A stretch of 64,000 bases of DNA, from NCBI GenBank assembly GCA_016946835.1, contig JACVTC010000129.1:396595-460594 (forward strand), given 5' to 3'. Shown in pieces: positions 22,471 through 36,045 of this stretch (its first letter is position 1; each line of letters opens with the position of its first letter). The stretch is from Neocallimastix lanati (nom. inval.). Lineage: Eukaryota; Neocallimastigomycota; Neocallimastigomycetes; Neocallimastigales; Neocallimastigaceae. Position numbers and translations under genes: made by a program. Below the pieces are notes generated by a model, which made no database searches, had not been told where the DNA came from, and worked only from the letters and a program-made list of their open reading frames with translations.

Positions 22471-22965
22471 ATAAAAAAATAAATAAAATTGATATAAATG
22501 ATTGAAATAATAATAAAAAAGATAAATATATATATATATCTTCTTAATTGTCAATAATTTCTGATTTTCTATTATCTATTGCTCAAAGGTTTACAGATAA
22601 AAAAAAATTAAGTGAAAAGTTGCCGTTAATATTAATATTAATAAAAAAAATAAGTATTAATAATAATAATAATAATTTATTTATATGTTTATTTATTATT
22701 TATTTATTATTTATTTATTATTTATTTATCTATCTATTTATTTATTTACTAGTTATCTATCTATTTATTATTTATTTAGTTATTTTAGTTATTTAGTTAT
22801 TGAATTTAAAAAAAAATAATTACAAGAATATTTACAAAATAATTAAAATGAAAATATCATTTAGGCAATATGTATTTCCTTCATAATAAATTTATTGTAA
22901 ATTACAAATTATATATGAGATTAGCATAGTTAATATTTAATAATATCTTTATTATTTTAAAAATG

Positions 22966-23011
<46 letters not shown>

Positions 23012-23943
23012 ATGATTTAATGTTTTAATAATTATGAAATTTTTATTTTTTTTATTGTTATTTTTTTTTATTTTATGTAGACATAATATTAACTTTTTAT
23101 TATTATTATTATTATTATAAATAAATAATTTTTTTTTTAATATAAATATTTACTTTTAAAAAAAAAAAGGATATAATATATTATTAATTATATAATTAAT
23201 TATATATAATCAATTAAAATAATAAAAATAAAAATAAAAATAATAAAAATAACAATAATAAAAATAAAAATTAAAATAAAAGCCATGTCATCATAATTCT
23301 AACAATTAGTAATAATTTAAAACTAATAATCAAAATGCATACACTCTTTATCTCTTTTATTTTTTATTTTTTATTTTTTATTTATTTTTAACCCATTTGA
23401 ACTTTATTTTTTATATATAAAAATAGATAAATAATATAATATCATTATATAATAAAATATAAATAAATATTATAATTTTACTTTTTTTTACATTGATAGG
23501 ATATGATAAAAAAAAAAAAGGTTGATAATAATAATAATAATAATACAGAAATTATATAGAATTCATATTTTATACATTATAAAAAAAATAAATAATATAT
23601 ATTTTTTTCCTTTATTAAATTATATATTTATATATATTTAAATAAAAAATAAAAAAAGCCATTTTAAAAAAAATTTTTTTTTTTTTTTTTTTTGAGAAAA
23701 TAAATGTAAAAATCTTTTGATTGATTGGTATTTTTTATTTTTATAGATAAATGATGAAATTTAAAATTATGAGAGAGATGCTGTAAAGATGGCATTATTG
23801 ATATTGGTTAAATACTACTAATGCATGCATGCCTAAGAAGCATTAAAATAAATAGATAAAAAATATATAAAAAAAATATTTATATAAAATATAGATTTAA
23901 AAAAAAAAAAAAAAAGATTAATAGTTATTGATTTCGATATTTG

Positions 23944-23982
<39 letters not shown>

Positions 23983-24644
23983 TGCATATTTTATTTTATT
24001 TTTTTTTTTTTTTTAATATTGAATGTGTAATTACATATAAAAAATTTTATATTTAATATTTATAATATTTATAATATTTATAAAATTTATAATATTTATA
24101 ATATTTATAATATTTATATATTTATATTATGGATTAATAAAGTTTTATAGATAATAATAATATTTATTAAATTTTATTATTAAATGAAAAAGTTTTTTTT
24201 TTTTTTGTTAATTTTTTCCATTTCCTTTTACATGAATTAAAAAAAAAATGCATTCTTAAATAAATTAACGTTAAATGTCAAACATTTCTACATTATAAAG
24301 AAAAAAAGTTTATATATATAATAATATAAAGAAAAAAAATTTAATATGAATTCTATACATATTACATACATATATATATATATTTTTTTAAAAAAAAAAA
24401 AAAAAAAAAGTGAATTATACAGAAAAAAAGATATAAAAAAAAAAGAAAGCTATTGAATTATTTAAATAATAAAAGAAAAATTATAAAATTATTATATCTT
24501 ATTTATAAAATATAATTTTTATTTTATTTTATTTGAAAGAAATAAGACATTAATACATTTTTTAATAGACCATCTATATTCAATACTACTACTCTTATTA
24601 GATATTTTGACTATTGATATGTTTGATATTACTAATTATATAAT

Positions 24645-24683
<39 letters not shown>

Positions 24684-25354
24684 TAGAATGAAATTTATAA
24701 ATACTATTTTAATCAATTTATAATTATAAAATAAAAAATAAAAATATACATATACAGAATATTATAAATACTATTTTAATCAATTTATAATTATAAAATA
24801 AAAAATAAAAATATACATATACAGAATATTATAAATACTATTTTAATCAATTTATAATTATAAAATAAAAAATAAAAATATACATATACAGAATATTAAT
24901 ATTTATAATTATTAATTATACTAATAAATCTATTTCATTTATAAGAATTAATCAATTTCTCAAAGACAAACTCCATCATCGAATTATATAATTTTCTTAT
25001 AATATAAAATATTTTTTTATTTATTATTAAATTTTTATCTTTTTCCAATCACAGTAGAAAAAAAATAAATAAATAAATAAATTATTATTAATAAATAAAA
25101 AAAAATAATAATAATTGTTTAATACTATTATTTATTTATTTATTTTTATTCCTATTCCTATGATTTATAATACTAAAGAGAAATAATAAGCATCATTTTA
25201 AACTTTTTTTTATTTGTATTTTATTAATTTTTTATTTGTTAATTCATTCATTCTAATCTATTTGATTAGTAAGTCGATAGACTTATTTATAAATAAATAA
25301 ATATATAAATAAATAAATAAAAAAGATTAAAAATAAAATTATACATTAGTCTTT
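22471..25354. other. AT-rich DNA with sparse GC-richer islands
   Basis: No complete gene seen. Poly-A/T runs (22966-23010), (AT)n (23958-23982) and ATGC repeated (23821-23832). Islands at 22548-22640 (+ frame reads LLSIAQRFTDKKKLSEKLPL) and 23750-23860 could be exons, but no splice-consistent model was found. Confidence 0.45.
24695..24897. repeat. exact tandem triplication, 67-bp unit
   Basis: The 67-bp unit containing AATACTATTTTAATCAATTT and TATACATATACAGAATATT is present three times with no difference that I can find. Confidence 0.95.
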
Positions 25355-25860
25355 TATTACTAATTATTTATTATTTATTATTTATTATTTATTTACTTAT
25401 TATATATTATTTATTATTTATTATTTATTATTTATTATTTATTATTATTACTAATTATTTATTATTCAATTATTTATTATTTATTTACTTATTTATTTAT
25501 TATTTATTATTTATTATTTATTATTTATTTATTTACTTATTTACTTATTTATTATTTATTATTTATTATTTATAATTAATATTTATTATTCAATTATTTA
25601 TTATTTATTATTTATTATTTATTATTTATTATTTTATTATTTATTATTTATAAATTATTAATAAATACTCATATTATTATTTATTATTTATTATTTATTA
25701 TTTATTTATTTACTTATTTATTATTTATTATTTATTATTTATTATTTATTTACTTATTATTTAATTATTTATTATTTATTATTTATTATGTATTAATTAT
25801 TATTTAATTATTTATTATTTTTTATTTATCATTCATTTATTATTATTTATTATTTTATAT
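25355..25860. repeat. heptanucleotide satellite (TTATTTA)n, about 0.5 kb
   Basis: The same heptamer as at 21409-22470, in the opposite orientation, with interspersed TTTACTTA and TATAATTAA variants. Confidence 0.9.
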
Positions 25861-27198
25861 TTTATTATATTTTTATATTTTATTATGCATATTTACATAA
25901 TGTAAAAAAAGAAAAAAAATTTTTTTTTAAAAAAAAAAATCTTTTTAGTTTATTTCGATGGTTATTGGTGCGTTGATATGCAGACTAAATTGAAATTTTA
26001 AATGGAAATATAATAATAGAAATAGATATGAAATATGAAATATTAAATATGAAATATAAAAATATAAAAAATATAAAAATATAAAAATATAAAATAATAA
26101 TTAATAAAACCATTGTCTATATTTATTATACATTATATATAAATAAATAAAATTATAGAATTAATTTAATAGATTTATAATATAAAAAAATAAAAAAAAA
26201 ATAATATAATAATTATTGTTTAAAAAAAAAAAAAATTTTTTTTTTCTATTTTTTATTTTTTTTTTTTTAATGCAACATTTTTAGTGGTTAAATGAACCCA
26301 CCAACAAAATGAAAGAAAAAGAAAGTAGAAAGTAAAAAAATAGAAAAAGTTAAATGTATAATGTATATAATATATAGAATAATATGATGTTATAAAAAAA
26401 AAAAAAAATTAAAATAAGCCTAATTTTTAATCCTAAATGAATTGTTAATATCAACTAATTTTAACCATATTTTTATTATTGAAAAAAAAACAATAATAAT
26501 AATAATAATTAATAAATAACAATTATTAAATATAATCATAAATAATTTTTATTGGTTATTAATAAATAGAGCGGTTGAAACGACAAAATATAAATCTAAT
26601 ATAAATGATTTATTTCTTTATTATTATTCATTTATTCATTTATTAATTATTTATTTCTTTATTATTATTTATTATTTATTTATTTATTTATTATTTTTAA
26701 TTAATTAATTATTTATTATTATTCATTCATCTATTTATTTATTATTACTTATTTATTATTCATTTATTATTTATTTATTTATTTATTTATTCACTTATAT
26801 TGAAATATTTCAAATTAAATATTTATTTTTTTTTTATTTTTTATAAATTTTAATTTTTATTTTTTGTTGGTTTCAGTTAATTTAGCATTATTTTTATTTT
26901 TATTTTTTTTTTCCATACGCTATATATATGATTTAAGAATTTTTTGTAAATAAAAAAAAAAAGTCAGAAAATAACGAATACCTTTTTATTTTTATTTATT
27001 TATATTTTATTTTTTATTTTTAATAATTAAAAAGTAAAATAAAATAAAATAAAATAAAGATAATTTAAACAAAAATATAGAAATATTTTTTTTAATCTAT
27101 AAAAAAAATCATTTTAATGATTTCTTTCTTTCTTTCTTTATTAATGAATTTTAAAAGATTTAAAAAGAGAAAAGGACCTCCTCAAATTCAATCTCAAA

Positions 27199-27238
<40 letters not shown>

Positions 27239-28883
27239 TAAGAATTTCTTAAACTTCTATTTTTTTTTTAAAAAAAAAAATTTTTTTTTTAATTATTTTT
27301 TTAAAACTTTTTAATTAACTTTTTTTAATTACTATTTTTTAATTTTTAATTATTTATCCAAATAAAGTCTTAGGGAAAATGTTTCAATAAATAAATGAAT
27401 AAATTTAATTTAAATAAATATCCAATTAAATATAAAATTAAATAAATAAATAAATAAATAAATTTAATTACTATATATTATTCAATAAAATAAATAAATA
27501 GATAAATAGATACAAATTTAAATAAATATACTTACTAAAAAAAATTTATAAATGCTAATGTTATTATTATTATTATAACTATTATTTTTATTATTATTAT
27601 TATTATTTTCACTTTCACTCTCATATTATATATAGAGAATAATGATATATAAGTATTTTAATACTAATTATCTTTATCATATTCAAAGTGACTTTTTTAT
27701 TTTTTATTTTTATAAAAAAAAAAAAAGTCAGTTGAAAGATAACAAATTAAAATAATTAAATGTAAAAATTAATAGCAAAAATTTAAAAAATGATCATTTT
27801 ATTATATATATACTACTGTTATTAATTAGTATTATTAATTATTTTAATTATTATTATTAATTATTATTATTAATTATTGTTATTATTTTTTTTTTTTAAC
27901 TTTTTTTAATGAATACTTTATAGTTGAATCTTTTAATTAATATATGTTTCATGAAGTCAGAAGTCACGGCTAAAAAAAAAAAGTTTTTTTAATAATAATT
28001 TTATTTATTTATTCAATTATTTATTAATTATTTAATTTATTATTATTTATTCAATTATTATTATTTATTTATTCAATTATTTATTATTTATTCAATTATT
28101 TATTATTTATAATTATTTATTTGTTATAAATAAAATAAAAAATATATTCATTTATTATTACTTTTTTTGTTTTTTTGTTTTTGCTTTTTTTATTTAAAAC
28201 ATTACATAGAAAAGTTTTTTTTATTTTCTGATTTTGATTTTTCATCTTTTATTTAAAAATATTATTTAAAAAAGTTTTAATCATTTTATACTATTTAAAA
28301 TTTATTAGTAATTATGTTATTTTTTTTTTTTTTTATTAAAGTATTATTTATTTATTCATTCATTTACTTATATTGTATAGTTTAATATTTATTTAAAATA
28401 TTATTTATTTATTTATTTATTTACTATTAACATTTTTTTAATTTATTTATTTATTTATTTATTTATTTATATTTTTACTCATTTACTTAACATTTATTTA
28501 TTTATTTATTTTTCTCCATTCGTTCATTCTTTTCTTTCTAAGAAAAAAATTTTTCATTCTAAAATTCTTTTTTTTTAAATATTAAAATCATCCTTTAGTG
28601 ATTCCTAACTACTTAAAATAAATTGAATATAATGATTTTCCATATTAATTATAATAAAAAAAAAAAAAAATACTAAAAAATAAAAAAAAAACTATAAAAA
28701 AAAAAAAAAAAAAACTATAAAAAAAAATTCTAGAATAAAGTTCTAGAATTAAAAAAAAAGTTTAAATTGACATATAAATACATCAATATCAATATAAACA
28801 CATAAAAAAATATATAAATATAAAAATATACAATAATATATATATTAGAAATAAAAAAAAAATAAAAATAAGATTTATTTTTT

Positions 28884-29012
28884 ATGGCCGATGCCTTCTC
28901 TTTCTTTTATATAAATCTGGGTAGCATCTTTGGTGAAAACCATAGAATTATTAATAGATTTTCTATTTTATTTAAGATAGATCTATCGATTGATAAAAAT
29001 TGTCATATGTAA
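28884..29012 (+). other. GC-richer island: 42-codon ORF on + or short terminal exon on -
   Basis: On the plus strand ATG to TAA encodes 42 aa (MADAFSFFYINLGSIFG…). On the minus strand the same bases read SINNSMVFTKDATQIYIKER, then EGIGHKK and a stop (codons such as ACC, GCT, GGC and ATC), preceded by an AG that could be a splice acceptor (AAAATAG). The minus reading looks more like a real protein end. Neither is proven and no family is recognised. Confidence 0.3.
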
Positions 29013-29405
29013 TAGCATAAATTATTAAAAAAAAAAATATACATATATATATAATATATATATTTTTAATATTAAAAAATAAATAAACGTTAACAAAGAA
29101 TAATGAAATAATTTTTAAATAAATGAAAATAAAAGAAGAAAATAAATCAAAAAATCAATAAATCAACCTTATTAATTTAATATAGAAATAATAAACATAA
29201 CAAAATAATATTAATAATTATTATAAATAACTTTTTTTTTTATTAAACTCAGACCGTTTTTTTTTTTATTTTTTTTTTATTTTTTTTTTCTTATTTATTT
29301 AGTTAGTTATTTATTTAAAATTCTAATTATTATTGATTTAAATTGTCTCTAAAGATTTAAATATTCTTATTTGAAAATCTATTTCAATTGCTTTCTCTTA
29401 ATTCC

Positions 29406-29437
<32 letters not shown>

Positions 29438-32400
29438 TTATATTTTAAATTTTTTTTTAATATAATATTTAATGTATATAAAAAAATATTTTTAATAGTA
29501 AGAAAATAAATTTGATTAGTAAAACGTTATTTATTATTAAAAAAAAAAAAAAAAGTTTCATTTACATTTTTGTAAAACAAAAATTACACAAAAAAAAAAT
29601 TTTAATATAAAATACATTAAATATTCAAAATATACAAAATACATCATACAAAATAAGTCAATTTTACAGTGGTTGTACATTATTACAAAGGTAAATGAAA
29701 ATGATAATAAAAAAAATGGATTGTTAACTATCATCTTATATATATATATAAAAAACTTTAATCATTTATAATATTATAAATGATTAAAGAAAGATTTATT
29801 ATGATAAGTAAATAATAGAGTAAATATTATTTATTTATCATAATAAATCTTTTTATTTATCATAAAAAACTTTTAATATATAGTAAATATAGTAAATGAA
29901 TAAATAAATAATATTAAGTATTAACTATTAAAAAATAATGAATAGTATTATTAGTCAATAATGAATAATTTATGAAAATTATTTTTCCTTTTTTTTTCAA
30001 TTTATGAATCTATATGTAATAATAAAACCAATAATAATAATTTTAGTTTATTTTTTTATATAAAAAATGTATAAAAATAATTATTATTAATTATAATTAT
30101 TAATCATAATTATTATTATTTATTATTATTTATTATTATTAGTATTATTATTATTAGATAATAGACAAAAAAAAATTTTTTTTTTTATATTTATTTTTAT
30201 TAAATGTCTATAATAATATAACTATAAATATATCTATTTATATATAAATTTACATTTTTTTTTTTAAACTAATCACTTTGGATTATTTTTTATAATTTTT
30301 TTTCCCATATACATAAAAAACATATAATATATAATAATAATAAAAAAAAATAAATATTTATTTGATGATTAATTATGATTTTATTATAAATTAAGATTTT
30401 ATTATTAAATATGATTTAATATTTAATATAGAATAGAATGATTAGGTTTCTTTTATTTATTTTGTAAAATGTCTAAAGTGGATTATAAATAAAGTTTTTA
30501 AAGTTTTTATTTTTTTTTGATTTTTAATTTTTAATTTTTAATTTTTAATTTTTAATTTATAATTTTATGTAGTATGGCATCATCAAAATTGCCGTATTTA
30601 TACAGGAGCAAGCAAAAAAAAAAAAAAAAAAAAAAAATAATAAAATATAATAAAATAAAATTAAAAATTTTATTGAATACTAATAATAATGATAATGATA
30701 ATAATAATTATTTATTAAATAATAATAATAATAAATATAAATTATAATAATCATGATAACTATTCAATTAAACTCTTTTTTTTTTTTTTTCCTCTAAAAT
30801 CAAATATACTTTTCATTTACGGTATAATTTTATTAATTTTAAATTTTATTGAAATTTTAATTTAATTAAAATATATATATCTATTTAATATTTATTATAA
30901 ATTGATTATATTTTATATCATATCTCTTTATATTTACATAAACTTTTAAATTTTATATAGGTATAGAAACTTTTTTTTTTATTATTTATTATTATAAAAT
31001 TCTTATTTTAATTATGAAAAGTTTTTAAACAAAAAAATAATAATATTAAAAATAAATTTAAAATATTTATTAATAAATAATATAATTAATTTAATAATAA
31101 ATTTAATAAATTTAATAATAAAAATAAATATTACAAAAAAAAAAAAAAACAGTTAGATAAAAAGTCTATTTTCTATTTGGACTTTATTTAATTTGTTAAA
31201 AAAAATACAAATTTAAAGTCACGTTAGTCATGTTTTTATTTTTAAAACATAAAGTGTTATGTTTAATAATTTATTAAATAATAGAAATAAATTGTTTCTT
31301 TTTTTTTTTAATTAAATGATTAATTTAGATATTAAAAGTATCAAAAAATAAAATAAAATAAAATAAAATAAAATTAAAAAAAAGTTAAAACATCAATACA
31401 GAATGGCCATAAACCATTTTTTATTTTTATAGCAATAGTTTATATGGACATTTCAATTATATATATATATTAGTATTAATATAATTAAAAAAAAAATGTT
31501 TTTTTTTTTTTGAAAATTGTAATCTCTTAATTAATAATTTATTCATTTATTTATTTTTTATGAATTAATTTATAAAAAAATTATTTATTCATTTATTTAT
31601 TTATTTTTGGCTAATTTTTTTTTCAAACCTTATTTTTATCTAATTTTAATTTTATCTAACTTTAATTTCAATCGATTTCTTTTAATTCTATATATAAAAA
31701 AATAGTATAGAAACAATGTAAATTTTTTTTATAATAGAAATATTTTACAATGTACAATTTTTTTTAATAATAGTCTAAAATCTTTTTTTTTTTTTTTTTT
31801 AAATATACACTTTGAAATAATTTATAAAATATAATTTAATTTAATAATAAAAAAAGTTTTTTTCTTCTTTTTTATAAATTCTTAATATTTTTTTATTATT
31901 TATCATTTTCATTGATGTATATATATATATATTTTTTCATTTCATAAATTTAATTTATTTAATTCTAATTTTTATTTAATTTTTAAACTAAAATTATTTT
32001 ATTTTATTTTATTTTATTCAATCTGTACTTTATATTTCTAATATTCTTAACCTATTTATTTTATTTTATTTCATTTCACTTTTCCGTTGATAAAAAATGT
32101 AATAACAATCTAATTAATTAAAAAATAGATTTATATTTATATATATTTATATATAGATTTTTTTATATATATAAATATATATTTCATTTCATTTTCATCT
32201 TTCATCTCATAAAAATCTCATATTTAATAAATTAATGTAAAATTAAAATAAAATGGATGCCGCATGTGGATTAGCCAAACGTGTGATCCTTTTTTTTTTA
32301 AATTAAAAATTAAATTAAAAATTAATGTAAAATTAATGTAAAATTAAATTAAAAATTAATGTAAAATTAAATTAAAAATTAATGTAAAAATTAAAATATT

Positions 32401-33169
32401 TAATAACAATTAATGGTATTTTTCTTCATGAAATAATTGAAAAAAATGGAAAACGGAATGTAACCTATACTTAAAAAATATTTCATTTTATTTATTTATA
32501 TTAATTAATTAATTATTTATTTAATATTAATTATTTATATTAATTATTCATTTATGTAATTTTAATTATTAATTTATCTATTTATTTAATTTTTATATTA
32601 TATAAGTGTATTATTTCATTTATTGTAATGTATTGTAATGTATTGTAACCTACTTTTGTTGTTGAAATTAAAAATTGACATTATAAAATTATTGGAATAA
32701 AAAAATTATTGGAATAAAAAAAAAACTATTGGAATAAAAAAAAATAATTGAAAAATAAAAAGTAGAATATATAGGATACAATAAACTCAATGATAAAAAT
32801 ATATTTATATATATATATATATATTTTTAACTGAAATTAAATCCATTTGGAATAAAAAAACAATATAAAAAATTTTAATAAAAATTTTAAAATAAATTTT
32901 TTTTATTATATAGATAAATTGTTCATTAAACAAAAAAAAAAAAAAAAAAAAAATTTTTATTATTATTATTAAAAAGAGAGAGTGTGAGGTGAAATGAATA
33001 ATGAGTAAATACTTTATAACTCGTTTAATATCGCTATTGTTGAATAAATACATAAAAAAAAAAAAAAAATCGAAATAAATATATTTCATAATTAAAAGTT
33101 TTACATAAATTTTTACTTTTGAAAAAAAAAAATTTTTTTTACATATTATTATAATGTATTAATGTTTAA

Positions 33170-33243
<74 letters not shown>
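33170..33243. repeat. trinucleotide microsatellite (AAT)n
   Basis: About 24 uninterrupted ATA/AAT units. Confidence 0.95.
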
Positions 33244-33244
<1 letters not shown>

Positions 33245-35689
33245 TATAAAGAAATTAAAAATAAATAAATATACCAAAATTATAAATTAATTTTTAATTA
33301 ACCTATTCTTATATTATTAACTAATTATAGGTATTTTTTTTTAGATGAACATTAAAAGTAAACTAATTTAAATAGTTAAATATATATATAATTATTTAAA
33401 TATATTTATTAATTATTTATTAATTATTATTTATTAATAATTTGTTATTATTATTGTTATTATTATAATTTTTTTTTAAACTTTTAAGATAAGATCAAAT
33501 GTATTATATATATAATTATTTTTTATTTTTTATTTAATAAGGAAAAAAAATAATTTAATAATTAAATAAGAAGGACAAATGCGATGTTTAAAAATAATAA
33601 TAAATATTTATATGTAAATAAAAACAAAAAAAATATATATATATATAAAGATTTAACAAAAAAAAAAAAAAAAGTAAAAAAAAAAGTAAAAGAAGTATAA
33701 TTTTAAAAAAGATTTCTGTGACTAATTTTAAATAATAATAATAATAATAATAATAAAGATAAAATTTTTTTGATTTTTTTTTTTTTTTTGAGAATTAATG
33801 TATTTCGTATCTGTAAAATATTATATATAGATATATTATAAAAAAAAAGTTTTTTTCTTATCTAATATTTTTTATTTTATATTTTATAGTTTTTATAATT
33901 TTTTTTTTTTTTAGTAAAAAAAATAATAATTAAAGAATAAAATTTAAAAAAGTTTTTAAAGTGATGGATGAATGACAATGACGATTCCATCTGACAATTA
34001 CTTTATCTTTAAAGTCTATCTATCTATAGAAATAAAAATATATATATACCTATTAAATTACTCCCTAATTTTTTTTTTTTTTTTTTTTTTATTTCATATC
34101 GATATTGATTAACAATTCAAACTTTTTTTAATTAAAAATATTAAAAATATCATAAAAAAAAAAAATAAAAATAAAATAAAAGTTTTAAGAATGAAGAAAA
34201 ACATTTGTCATTTGAGATAGATCTTAATATATATATATAAATGAAAATAATAATAAATAAATGAATTAATGATTTAGTTTTTAAAAGGTTATTTAAACTT
34301 TTTTTTTTTTTTATTTTTATTTTTATTTTATTTTATTATTTTTTTTTATGTTCCAATGATCAGTTTATTCATTGAAATGACGCTAAATTTCATAATTAAG
34401 GTAAATTAGAATAAAATAGAAAAATAAAATAAAATAAAATTAAAATAAAAAATAAAAAATAAAAAATAAAAAATAAAAAATAAAAAATAAAAAATAGAAA
34501 AAAAAGAAATAATAATAATTATTGAACGGCTAGGTTAAATTTAAATAGAAGATACTTTAAGAGTTTTTTATTTTATTATTATATTAAAATATTTTATTAT
34601 ATATATATATTTATTTATTTATTAAGAGTACGTTTTTTAATAAAGAATAATAAATTTTATATTTAATATCTAATACATTACATAAATGTATAACATTAAA
34701 TTTATTTTATTGTATTGTAAATTTTATATTAATTAAACAACAATAATAATAATAATAATAATAATTAAATATTCCTAAATAAAAATAAAAATAAAAATAA
34801 AAATAAAAAATAAAAATAAAATAAAAAATAAAAATAAAAATAAAATAAAATTACAATAATATATAATATAAATATATATAAAATATAAATTTATATAAAA
34901 TATAAATTTATATAAAATATACATTTAAAAAGATTTTTTTTTTTTTGGTAAAAAAAAAAAAAAGTTAAAATCATTCACCTCAAAGTAATCAAAAAAAACC
35001 TTAAAATAAGTTGTCATGTTCTAGAAAAAAAAAATAAAATAAAAAAATAAAAAAAAAAAAAAATAAATGAAACATAAAAAAAAATTTATAATTATTTATT
35101 TATTCATTTAGATACATATATATATATAAAATTATATATATATAATTATATATATATATATATTTTTTTTTAGTAAACTTTGTTATTGAAGTAAAAAAGG
35201 AAGAAGGAAAAAAAAAAAGATAAAACATTTTATTTCATTTTATTTAATTTTAATTTTATTATTATTTTCATTTTTATTTCATTTATTTCATTTTATTTTT
35301 TATTTCATTTTAACCTATAGGATAAAATAAAAATATATTCCGTTGTATGGATTGTTTGTATCAAAAATAAATAAATAAATATATAATAAAAATAAATAAT
35401 AAAAATAAATGAATAAATAGATAAATGAATTAATAATAATAAAAATAGAAAAAAAATGGAAAATAGAAAATAAAAAATAGAAAAAAAAAATTTTTTTTTT
35501 TTATTTGAAACTTTTTGAAATTTTTTAAATAATAAATAATAATTAAATAGATAACAAATAATAATTAAATAAATAATAAATAATAATTAAATAAATAATA
35601 AATATTAATAGAAATAATTAAAATTTTTGTGTTCAATTCTAAGAAAAATCCAAAATCATAAAATTCATCATGTGAATTCTATTTTAATT

Positions 35690-35866
35690 TAATTTTATTT
35701 ATTTATTTACTATTTATTTATTTATTTGTTAATTTATTTATTTGTTAATTTATTTATTTGTTAATTTATTTATTTACTATTTATTTATTTGTTAATTTAT
35801 TTATTAGTTAATTTATTTATTTGTTAATTTATTTATTAGTTAATTTATTTATTTGTTAATTTATTA
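35690..35866. repeat. tandem repeat, 16-bp unit TTTATTTATTTGTTAA
   Basis: About nine to eleven copies, with two recurring variants (…TTAGTTAA and …TTACTA). Confidence 0.85.
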
Positions 35867-35883
35867 TCATTTATATATATCTT

Positions 35884-36045
35884 CTATCTAGCAGAGAGGA
35901 ATACTTTATCATAAACGAACGAATCTCCAACTTTATCTTCATTTATAAGGGAAGAATACCCTGGGAACGATGAAAACTGTCCCATATTCATATAGGAGGT
36001 CGTTCGTGGGGCCGATCCAGAGAAACCTTGGGTGTGTGTGTTAGT
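35884..36045 (-). CDS. possible terminal exon or small gene; alternatively a structured RNA
   Basis: A sharp GC-richer island in otherwise AT-only DNA. The minus strand is open for 53 codons ending in TAG (…GFSGSAPRTTSYMNMGQFSS, later INEDKVGDSFVYDKV). This is balanced in composition and acid/base content, as in real proteins. The first in-frame ATG is at 35991. Just upstream on the same strand, CTAAC followed by CCAAG could be a branch point and acceptor, and a GAGGTAAGT donor lies at about 36266-36274. The DNA can also fold: CGAACGA (35917-35923) pairs with TCGTTCG (36000-36006), and CTCC with GGAG just inside. Family not recognised. Confidence 0.35.
   Translation of the reverse strand, partial: TNTHTQGFSGSAPRTTSYMNMGQFSSFPGYSSLINEDKVGDSFVYDKVFLSAR

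Larger units (their letters stand above)
25861..35689. other. about 9.8 kb AT-rich DNA with exon-like islands
   Basis: No single ORF longer than about 90 codons is credible. Most of it is A/T homopolymer, ATTT and (AT)n. Short higher-GC islands occur near 25945-25990, 26275-26310, 27165-27206, 27950-27970, 28884-29012, 29670-29690, 30570-30612, 31400-31420, 32253-32292, 32410-32480, 33960-34010, 34350-34400, 34970-35030 and 35321-35374. Several are bounded by plausible splice sites. Confidence 0.45.

Noticed and set aside
33966-34015. Possible small C/D-box RNA (TGATGGA … CTGA flanked by TAAAGT/ACTTTA)
   Set aside because: Only about 50 nt between the stems, a weak C box, and the D box not next to the stem. 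Too short and weak to call.
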